From Nitrospirota bacterium (GTDB lineage: Bacteria > JACPQY01): a stretch of DNA of 64,000 bases. Shown here piece after piece: positions 41,526 through 48,404 of the stretch; position 1 is the stretch's first letter; each line of letters opens with the position of its first letter. The translations under genes were made by a program, and so were the position numbers. The notes beneath the pieces are model-generated. The model was not told the DNA's origin, made no database searches, and saw only the letters and a program-made list of their open reading frames with translations. Location: assembly GCA_016180645.1 (NCBI GenBank), contig JACPAV010000004.1, positions 1-64,000 of the forward strand, in the 5' to 3' direction.

Positions 41526-42881
41526 TCAGGTCGGCAGGTGGTCGATGAAGGTGAGGTTGCAGGAGCGGCCGTGGGTGGATTCGGCCATGTCGACGGCGGC
41601 CTCGACGGACGGTGCGGGAACGAAAGGATCCTTCGCGCCGGCCACGATGACTTGGCCGATGTGCTTCATGCGCCGGAGAGGATAGCTGGCCATGAGTCCG
41701 TGAACGGGGTGGAACGAGTAGCAGTATCGGTACTTAAAAAGGTAGTCCGGCCGGTTGGCGAAATCTTCTTCGAACTGGTCACGCATCGCCCAGGGGTCTT
41801 TTGTGACAGGCAGGACGCGATCCCACACCTCGCGATAGGCGGCGTGGTGAACGTCGTCCCATTCGTTCGGACACGGCGTGGCCATGATGACCGTGCAGCC
41901 TTTCTTGCCGACGCTTTCCGTGGTTCCACCGAAGTAGCCGAGTCCCGATGAAAAAAGCGTAAGGATCGGGTTCATCTTCGCGAACGTGGCGTAGGGGCTG
42001 TACGACGCCAGGCCGTAAACGAGCACGTCGGCCTTTTCACCTTCCGGAACCGCCGCCGGCACGGAATCCTGGAGAAGCGAGAGAACTTTCTTGCGCGTGG
42101 CGGAGACTCCGCCCGCGAAGACATGGGCGACCTCGAAGGGGCTGCGGAGCACGGTCTCAATCTTGAACACGCGGTTCTTGCCCAGTTTCTCGTCCACGAG
42201 CGCGCCCATTTCGTCGAGCACGCGATGGAGCGGATTGTTGCGAACGGAGGCGCTGAGGCCGTCCGGCGAGTGGTGCCACCGGATGCTCCGGTTGGTGCTG
42301 AGGCCGACGCAGACCGATTTCCATCCTCCCGTGAGGCCGCGGAGGGCGCTCGCGTTGATGTAAACGGTGAGATCGCAATCGACCACGAGTTTGTTGACTT
42401 CCACGTCGTATCCGTTCGGCGTGGCGCCGAGGTAGGCGAGGTTTTCCTTGTCTTCCGCATCGTGGGAAAAGACACGGTAGCCGAACTCCTGCACGAGGTC
42501 GTCGCCGATGATCCGTCCGATCTCGTTGCGCGTCCACCGCCGGTGCAGCGCCGAGGCGCAGACGAGCCAGATGTCGTTTCTCTGCACGCCGGCCTTGCGG
42601 AGGTCGTCCAGTACGGCCCGAATGGCCAGATTTCGCAGCGGGGCGAGACAGATCACGGTGGGATCGTCGAACGCGATAAGGACCTTGCTTCCATTCCGGA
42701 CCAATTCCGGTATTCGCGGCATGTCCATCGGGCGATCGAGGGCGTCGCGAACCGCTTTGCCAATGTCCGTGATCGGCGGCAGTTTGCCCGGCATCCAGGA
42801 GCTGGGCCGCTTCCGGGTACGGTCCGGGAGTGTCGCGTCGATCATCCCGTCACCGAAGGCCATCGAGACGCTGATCGCCAT
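41526..42881 (-). CDS. LarA/DUF2088-like racemase domain protein
   Basis: This 451-residue protein has a DUF2088-type N-terminal domain: VLIAFDDPTVICLAPLRNLA, then VLDDLRKAGVQRNDIWLVCASALHRRWTRNE, the region that in lactate racemase holds the nickel-pincer cofactor. Here the conserved His lies in ALHRRW. CDLTVYINASALRGLTGGWKSVCVGLSTNRSIRWHH resembles the LarA substrate loop. It may be a racemase or epimerase of an alpha-hydroxy acid. larB/larC/larE cofactor genes are not in the window. Its last ~160 bp are duplicated at 38,031. Confidence 0.75.
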   Translation of the reverse strand: MAISVSMAFGDGMIDATLPDRTRKRPSSWMPGKLPPITDIGKAVRDALDRPMDMPRIPELVRNGSKVLIAFDDPTVICLAPLRNLAIRAVLDDLRKAGVQRNDIWLVCASALHRRWTRNEIGRIIGDDLVQEFGYRVFSHDAEDKENLAYLGATPNGYDVEVNKLVVDCDLTVYINASALRGLTGGWKSVCVGLSTNRSIRWHHSPDGLSASVRNNPLHRVLDEMGALVDEKLGKNRVFKIETVLRSPFEVAHVFAGGVSATRKKVLSLLQDSVPAAVPEGEKADVLVYGLASYSPYATFAKMNPILTLFSSGLGYFGGTTESVGKKGCTVIMATPCPNEWDDVHHAAYREVWDRVLPVTKDPWAMRDQFEEDFANRPDYLFKYRYCYSFHPVHGLMASYPLRRMKHIGQVIVAGAKDPFVPAPSVEAAVDMAESTHGRSCNLTFIDHLPT

Positions 42882-43027
42882 TCCGCCTTCTTACCAACCC
42901 CGGCGAAAGAAGTCGAGCGGGAGCCGCACCCCGCCTGCCATCGCTTCCCATCGCCCCTTGCGCTTCGCTCCAGGGACGATGAGCGGTAGGGCCATGCGAG
43001 CTCTGCATCGTGTTCGGCCTGACGGGC

Positions 43028-43126
43028 GGGGTACCGCACCATCCATGGCTGGCACTTGCCGTTCAAGCGCCGCCCGTCCCTGGGACGGCTATGCTGGCGG
43101 CAAGTACCGCACCATCCATGGCTGGT
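43028..43126. repeat. GGTACCGCACC-family dispersed repeat, copy C
   Basis: About 99 bp, near-identical to 12781-12879 and in the same orientation. The same blocks are present: GGGGTACCGCACC, TGGCTGGCACTTGCCGTTCA, CGCCGCCCGTCC, GGACGGCT, CGGCAAGTACCGCACC and TGGCTGG. It sits just before the copper monooxygenase-like gene. Confidence 0.8.
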
Positions 43127-43172
43127 TGCCGGAGGGTGCCATTTGCCTTATTGTGTAGTCATAGTGACCCGG

Positions 43173-44072
43173 ATGGTCCTCTTATGGGCGGTTCTTGCGA
43201 TGGCCTGTTCGTCTGAGAACACGGGCGAGAAACCGCCGACACTCGCTCCGCCCACGCGCGGATATCAGATCAGAGCAGATCCGATCCGCGTGGACGCCGG
43301 CGAGGAGTCGGAGGTCTGTCAACATGCGGCCACCGTCGCGGGACCGGGTGAGGCGGTGCGTCGGATTGAGGTGGCCGCGGGACCGGGCTTGCATCACTTC
43401 ATACTTTTTACGTGGGAAAGCGAGAGCGCGCCGACGCCGTCCCGATGGCCGTGTGTGGCGGCGGGGATCGGGGGGGATCTGTCGCACATCCTCGACTTTC
43501 GGCCACTCAGCGGGTTTCCGCCGCAGCCCTATTCCGAAATCCTATTTCCTGAAGACGTTGGATTTCCCCTTCGCCCGAACCAAGCGTTCGTGCTGGACGG
43601 CCATTTCCTCAACCTCGGGGCGACGCAGCAGAGGGAATCCAGTCTCACCGTCAACCTGCACACCGTGTCGCAGTCGGAGGTGTCGCACCTCGCGCGAATT
43701 CTGTACGATATCAATCTGTCGTTCCGCGTCCCCGCCTCGTCCAGGGGCTACGCGGAAGGGACCTGGGAGGCGAAAGAGGACATCCATCTTTTCGCCCTCA
43801 CCTCTCACACCCACCGCAGAGGGATCGAGGTAACCATCCACCACGCCGAGCGACTTCCGGGCGATCCGGCCTCTTTCGAGGAGAAGGAGCCGCTCTACCG
43901 GAGCCGCGACTGGTCGTCTCCGGCGTTTGCCGTCTTCACGGAGCCGATCCTGATCCGAGCGGGAGACGGTCTTCGCTACCGCTGTCTCTTCGATAATGAC
44001 AAAATGATCCCATTGATATTCGGAGTGACCTCGGAAGACGAGATGTGCATCCTCTACGGTTTCTACTACTGA
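43173..44072 (+). CDS. Copper type II monooxygenase-like lipoprotein (PHM core)
   Basis: This is 299 residues with a signal peptide and lipobox (AVLAMACSSEN). All six copper ligands of the peptidylglycine-hydroxylating monooxygenase core can be placed. The CuH site is LHHFILFTW plus the His in LDGHFLNLG. The CuM site is TSHTHRRGIEV plus the Met in SEDEMCILYGFYY. PHM-type enzymes hydroxylate C-H bonds with ascorbate and O2; the bacterial substrate is unknown. Start ATG 43173 was used; GTG 43164 is possible. It follows a dispersed repeat and precedes a glycoside hydrolase lipoprotein. Confidence 0.72.
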   Translation: MVLLWAVLAMACSSENTGEKPPTLAPPTRGYQIRADPIRVDAGEESEVCQHAATVAGPGEAVRRIEVAAGPGLHHFILFTWESESAPTPSRWPCVAAGIGGDLSHILDFRPLSGFPPQPYSEILFPEDVGFPLRPNQAFVLDGHFLNLGATQQRESSLTVNLHTVSQSEVSHLARILYDINLSFRVPASSRGYAEGTWEAKEDIHLFALTSHTHRRGIEVTIHHAERLPGDPASFEEKEPLYRSRDWSSPAFAVFTEPILIRAGDGLRYRCLFDNDKMIPLIFGVTSEDEMCILYGFYY

Positions 44073-44084
44073 GACCGTCGGGAA

Positions 44085-44218
44085 GCTTCCTTCCGCGCAT
44101 GGTTCGACAAGCCGTTCGACGGGCTCAGGACCCCATAAGGTCCCGAGTCTATCGAGGGGCACACCATGAGCGGATGTATTCCGCCCACCCTGAGCTCCGT
44201 CGAAGGGTCGTCCTGGGC
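44085..44218. repeat. TTCGACAAG / CTGAGCTCCGTCGAAGG dispersed repeats
   Basis: The gap contains GGTTCGACAAGCCGTTCGACGGGCTCAGGACC, broken by short spacers, and its inverted relative CACCCTGAGCTCCGTCGAAGGGTCGTCC. Such mirrored motifs are common intergenic repeats in some environmental genomes. The second one overlaps the region just before the glycoside hydrolase start, so that start is uncertain. Confidence 0.5.
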
Positions 44219-45658
44219 ATGTCGAAGGACGAGGCCGCATGGGCGAGGCGGAGAGCAATCTTGGGGCTGTGCGTCAGCAGCTTGCTCATGGGCTGCTCCG
44301 ACTCCGATGATCTGCCCTGCTCCCCCGCTCGGGTCCGCCCCGCGTATTCCGACGCCCTCTGCCTGGCGGGGGCGCTGCCGGCGGGAGACGATGACTGGGC
44401 CCGCAGCTACCGGCGGTTCGTGCTGGAGAAGGCAACAGCCGCTGGGGTCAGGACATTCCGGGACGATTTCACCTGGTCGGAGGCCGAACCGGAACGCGGT
44501 CGGTTCAACTTCGCCGCCCAGGACGCCAGAATGGACGATCTGACCGCCGCCGGCGCTCGGGAGATAGGCCTGATCACCTATGGGAACCCGTGGGCCTCGG
44601 CGAAAGGAAGCGATTGTGCGAGGCAGGACCGTGGGAATTGCGCGGTCTATCCGGCGGACGATCCGGACGACTACGCCCGTTTTGCCGCCGCTCTCGCCGA
44701 ACGATATCGGGCAACGGTCTCGGACTGGGAAATCTGGAATGAGCAGAACTCGGGCTTCCGGTTTTGGGTGGGCTCCGACTATCCGTGGAAGTATGGGGCG
44801 GGCACGGGGGGCGATCCCGATCGTTACGGCGAACTGCTCGGGCGAACCTACAAGGCGATTAAGGCCGTCCACCCGAAATCCGCCGTTGCCTACGGGGGGC
44901 TTTTTTATCACGAGCAGTTCATCATGGGCGCGGAACGATTCCTTGACCTGAGCCTGATGCATCGCCCCGACTTGGGCAGGTTTTTCGACGTCCTCGCGTA
45001 TCATCCCTACACCACCTATCCTCCCCAGGTTCCACCGGAGGCAGGCGACTCAACCGAAATTCCTCTCGTAACGATGCAGAAGAATCTTGAGAACGTGATG
45101 GCTATCCGGGGCACTGGAACCAAAGAGGTCTGGGTGACGGAGGTCGGCTGGCCCGTATATGGGCAAGTGGATGAGGAGAGGCAGGCGCAGTATCTCGTTC
45201 GCAGCGCCATTCTGGCGATGAGCGCGGGTGCAACGCGCGTTTGCTGGTTCACCTTTCAAGACGGACCGGAATTCAGGAGTTTCCCGCCTGAGCAGGCGTT
45301 CGGGGTCTTCCGTTACGCCAACGATCGAACAAGCGCCGGTCCGAAGCCCGCGTACGACGCCCTGACTACCATGTCCGCTCGGCTGGAGGGAACCCGATAC
45401 ACGTGCGATCTGAATGAGGAACTGGGGTTGGGCGCGGATGGATACGCCTTTTTGTTCGAGGGCCGCGGCAAGCGCGTCCTGGTCGCATGGGCGTCCTCCG
45501 CCGATTCACAGGTTCTTTCGATGGATCTTCTTCAAGAGCTTTTCAGGGGAACCATCCTTGGCGTGAGAGCTTGGGATCGTGAAGACGATGCGCGGAATTT
45601 TCCACCGGGGGTTTCCATCCCCTTGAGCGGCTCCCCGGTCTTCGTGAGTCTGCCGTAG
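44219..45658 (+). CDS. Glycoside hydrolase lipoprotein (clan GH-A, GH39-like)
   Basis: This is 479 residues from ATG 44219 with a lipobox (VSSLLMGCSDSD). It is a TIM-barrel glycosidase: FTWSEAEPERGRFNF after strand 2, the acid/base Glu in DWEIWNEQN and the nucleophile Glu in EVWVTEVGWP. A histidine in LAYHPYTTYP fits the GH39 pattern. A C-terminal beta domain lies at about 400-479. The substrate is unknown (xyloside, glucuronide or another beta-glycoside). The start falls at the edge of repeat DNA, and a slightly later start cannot be ruled out. It may share a transcript with the upstream copper enzyme. Confidence 0.75.
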   Translation: MSKDEAAWARRRAILGLCVSSLLMGCSDSDDLPCSPARVRPAYSDALCLAGALPAGDDDWARSYRRFVLEKATAAGVRTFRDDFTWSEAEPERGRFNFAAQDARMDDLTAAGAREIGLITYGNPWASAKGSDCARQDRGNCAVYPADDPDDYARFAAALAERYRATVSDWEIWNEQNSGFRFWVGSDYPWKYGAGTGGDPDRYGELLGRTYKAIKAVHPKSAVAYGGLFYHEQFIMGAERFLDLSLMHRPDLGRFFDVLAYHPYTTYPPQVPPEAGDSTEIPLVTMQKNLENVMAIRGTGTKEVWVTEVGWPVYGQVDEERQAQYLVRSAILAMSAGATRVCWFTFQDGPEFRSFPPEQAFGVFRYANDRTSAGPKPAYDALTTMSARLEGTRYTCDLNEELGLGADGYAFLFEGRGKRVLVAWASSADSQVLSMDLLQELFRGTILGVRAWDREDDARNFPPGVSIPLSGSPVFVSLP

Positions 45659-45664
45659 ACGCAT

Positions 45665-45795
45665 CGTATGCGTTCGGCACCCCCCATCCTCACCTTCCCC
45701 CTCAAGGGGGGAAGGGACAAGAACGGAAACGTCTCCCGACTCTTCCCCCTCCCCCTTGAGGGGGGAGGGACAGGGTGGGGGTGAACGCATACAAC
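45665..45795. repeat. CCCCATCCTC palindromic repeat array, second copy
   Basis: GCACCCCCCATCCTC, TTCCCCCTCAAGGGGGGAAG, CTTCCCCCTCCCCCTTGAGGGGGGAG and GGGTGGGGGTGAACGCAT. The edges match the array at 20,990-21,170 while the inner hairpins differ. Confidence 0.6.
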
Positions 45796-45800
45796 GCATC

Positions 45801-47810
45801 ATGTCGATCGACTACGTGCCCTTCCTCTTGCGGGTTCCGTTTTTCGCCGCGATGGATTCGGAGGAAGAGCTTCTCCGGATCGCCTCGCGGGTCACGCTTC
45901 GGCGTTACGCCAAGGGGGACGTGGTTTACCGTGAGGGCGACGTGGGGGACGCCCTGTACATCATCCGGACCGGTCGCGTTCGGATCTCGGTGCGATCGGA
46001 GGCTGGGGTGGACCGGCCGGTGGCGTACCTTGGCGCAGGAGAGATTTTCGGTGAAATGGCTCTCCTTATTGAAGAGCCACGCTCGGCAACGGTTCGAGCC
46101 GACACGGCGGCGGAGATCATCGTCCTCCTGAAGGAGGACTTCCATGCGCTGCTCCGAGAGGACCCCGCGATCGCCCTGGAACTTTCCCGCACGCTCTCGC
46201 GCCGCCTGGCGCGGACCACGCGGGGTTCCGAGCGTCGTGTCGAGCCGGTTTGCATCCTGTGTGCGTCATTCGGCGCCGCGGTTTCCGGGGCTTTCGACGG
46301 GAGCGCTCTCCTGGCCGCCCGTCTCGCGCCAGCCCTCGCGGAGCAGAACACGCATCGCGTCGTTCTGGTGGATCTCCATGCGGATGGCGAAGCCTCCGCG
46401 GCGCGGCTCCTCGCCCCGGATTCCCGAAGAGTGAAAATCTCCGAACTGGCATCCTGCCTTGCCGGTCTTCACAAACTGGAGCCGCTCATGAGATCGGGTC
46501 CAAGGGGCGAGCACGTGATCACCGTGGAGCGAGACGGCGCCGAGGGTGCCTTCGAGGAAGCGTTCTCAGGATTGGTGGCGGCGCTCAAGTCGTCTTACCT
46601 GTTCATCGTCATCGCCCTGCCGGGGAGTGCGGAAGCCGTGCCTCGATCCATCCTATTGGAGCCGGACCAAATCTGGGTGCCTTTTCTGGAAGAGTCTCGA
46701 TCCGCGGCGGTGGATCGAATCGAAGCGCTCACGCGCAGCATGTCGGGCCTGCCGTACAAAACTCACTGGCTATGGTTGAGGCGTGAGGAGGATCGGGATC
46801 GGAAGCGGTCGACCATCGAGGTCGATTTAGGCCGTCCTTTGAGGGGAACAGTGGACTTGCCGTCCACCTTGGTCAAGCCTCCCGAAGAAAGCGAAGAGGA
46901 CTCTGCGGGGGCCGACACCGCGTTCAGAAAATCCGTTTCGCGCCTCGCCCGTCAGGTGGCACACCGATCGACGGGCGTGGCCCTGGGAAGCGGGGCGGCC
47001 TTCGGGTTCGCCCACGTGGGCGTTCTCCAAGCCCTTGATCAGGCCGGAATCGACGTTGACTACATCGCGGGGACCAGCATGGGCGCGCTCGTCGGGAGCT
47101 TTTATGCGTCCGGGCTCAACGCGGATGCCCTTGCCGAGCGGGCGATCGAAATGCAGGGCCGCGGCCGATTCCTCGGTCTGGCCGATTTCTCATTCCCGCC
47201 GCGAACGGGATTTCTGCGAGGGGAAAAGGTGGACGCCTACCTTCGGGAAATACTGGAGGAAAGGACCTTCGCCGACCTGGAGATCCCCTTCGCCTGTGTG
47301 GCCACGGACATCCTCACGGGCGAGCGGGTGGTGCTTGATCGGGGGCCGGTGCATTCGGCCGTGCGCGCCAGCCTTTCCCTTCCCTTTGTGTTCGCCCCCG
47401 TGAGGATCGAGGGCCGGCTCCTTGTGGACGGCGGCCTCGTGGAGCCGGTACCGGCGGCGACGGTGAAGAACCTCGGCGCAGACCTGATCCTCTCCGTCAA
47501 CGTGGCGGCGAAACCCAAGACGGCGTCGAGTGAAAATGATCCAGATTCGGCCTGGCGAGCCAAATCGGAGTCCGTGCGCACGCCGAACATGCTCAAGATC
47601 GGACTCAACGCCTTGTACACCATGCAGCACGAAATCGCCCTCGCTGCCGATCCGATTTCGCACCTCACCTTGGCGCCGGAATTCACGGGCATCGTGCATT
47701 CGGAGTTCCACCGGGCCGGCGAACTGATCGAAGCCGGCCGCCGCGCGGCGGAGGCCCGGATTGACGAAATCAGGTCTCTCTTCCAAACGCAACCGGTCTC
47801 CCAGCCATGA
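45801..47810 (+). CDS. cNMP-binding / ParA-like / patatin phospholipase fusion
   Basis: This is 669 residues. A cyclic-nucleotide-binding domain lies at about 8-125 (KGDVVYREGDVGDALYII, then AYLGAGEIFGEMALL and RSATVRA, the phosphate cassette). The middle region (about 150-330) has alternating strands resembling a MinD/ParA Rossmann fold (HRVVLVDLHADGE, YLFIVIALPGSAE) but no Walker A. The patatin domain runs from about 400: GSGAAFGFAHVGVLQALD oxyanion loop, GTSMGALVG with nucleophile Ser, and DGGLVEPVP with catalytic Asp. It resembles NTE-like regulated lysophospholipases. It overlaps the next gene by 4 nt. Confidence 0.88.
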   Translation: MSIDYVPFLLRVPFFAAMDSEEELLRIASRVTLRRYAKGDVVYREGDVGDALYIIRTGRVRISVRSEAGVDRPVAYLGAGEIFGEMALLIEEPRSATVRADTAAEIIVLLKEDFHALLREDPAIALELSRTLSRRLARTTRGSERRVEPVCILCASFGAAVSGAFDGSALLAARLAPALAEQNTHRVVLVDLHADGEASAARLLAPDSRRVKISELASCLAGLHKLEPLMRSGPRGEHVITVERDGAEGAFEEAFSGLVAALKSSYLFIVIALPGSAEAVPRSILLEPDQIWVPFLEESRSAAVDRIEALTRSMSGLPYKTHWLWLRREEDRDRKRSTIEVDLGRPLRGTVDLPSTLVKPPEESEEDSAGADTAFRKSVSRLARQVAHRSTGVALGSGAAFGFAHVGVLQALDQAGIDVDYIAGTSMGALVGSFYASGLNADALAERAIEMQGRGRFLGLADFSFPPRTGFLRGEKVDAYLREILEERTFADLEIPFACVATDILTGERVVLDRGPVHSAVRASLSLPFVFAPVRIEGRLLVDGGLVEPVPAATVKNLGADLILSVNVAAKPKTASSENDPDSAWRAKSESVRTPNMLKIGLNALYTMQHEIALAADPISHLTLAPEFTGIVHSEFHRAGELIEAGRRAAEARIDEIRSLFQTQPVSQP

Positions 47811-48070
47811 AGGACATTCGAATCGACCCTCACACTCTGGAGCGCGCGGAGCAGCGGGGTACAAACCCGGAGGAGATTGCGGAAGTGATCGAGACGGGGC
47901 TGCCCATTCCGGCGAAACACGGCCGATTCGGGAAAACCAAAGTCTTCAAGTTCGGACGGCATCGCCTGGGCAAATTTTACGAGGAAAAGAAGGTCGAAGT
48001 GTATTATACTGTCCATGGAGATTTGGTGGTGACCATCACGGTGTATGTCTTCTACGGGTCTTGGAGGTAG
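47807..48070 (+). CDS. DUF4258-like small protein (toxin-like)
   Basis: An 87-residue protein. TLERAEQRGTNPEEIAEVIE and a beta half ending VEVYYTVHGDLVVTITVYVFYGSW resemble DUF4258/RelE-like single-domain proteins that often serve as toxins. It overlaps the patatin stop by 4 nt and is followed after 3 nt by a DUF2283 gene. That pairing is a recurrent toxin-antitoxin-like arrangement. Activity is unproven. Confidence 0.7.
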   Translation: MKDIRIDPHTLERAEQRGTNPEEIAEVIETGLPIPAKHGRFGKTKVFKFGRHRLGKFYEEKKVEVYYTVHGDLVVTITVYVFYGSWR

Positions 48071-48073
48071 GAA

Positions 48074-48280
48074 ATGCAGGTCCTCTATGATGCGGCCAAG
48101 GATCTTCTCTACATCCGTCTGGATTCACGAAGCCGGGAGGTGGTCAATCGGCGCGTATCGGAGGATGTCGTGCTGGATGTGACTTCCGACGATCGAATCG
48201 TCGGGATCGAGATCATGGATGCCTCGAAGCGCGTGGATCTTGGCGAGGTTCTGCCGATCGTGTCTCAAACCGCGGCGTAG
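48074..48280 (+). CDS. DUF2283 protein (antitoxin-like)
   Basis: A 68-residue DUF2283 protein: VLYDAAKDLLYIRLDSRSRE, then VVLDVTSDDRIVGIEIMDASKR is the whole family motif. It is adjacent to the DUF4258-like gene, with which it may form a toxin-antitoxin pair. A GCCGCC...GGCGGC hairpin with a long A-rich loop follows at about 48,303-48,330. Confidence 0.85.
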   Translation: MQVLYDAAKDLLYIRLDSRSREVVNRRVSEDVVLDVTSDDRIVGIEIMDASKRVDLGEVLPIVSQTAA

Positions 48281-48404
48281 GCGGCCGTACAACAAAGGTT
48301 TAGCGCCGCCTGAAGAAAAACGGCGGCGTCAGGGGCCTTGCAGCCGCTTGGCTTCCGGGGTTCCAAGGTTTGCAATCGCGGGGCTTTTCTAATACAACGA
48401 GCGA

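Noticed and set aside
48303-48330. Terminator between DUF2283 and the first protease giant
   Set aside because: GCCGCC/GGCGGC stem but an 11-nt A-rich loop and no T tract after it.
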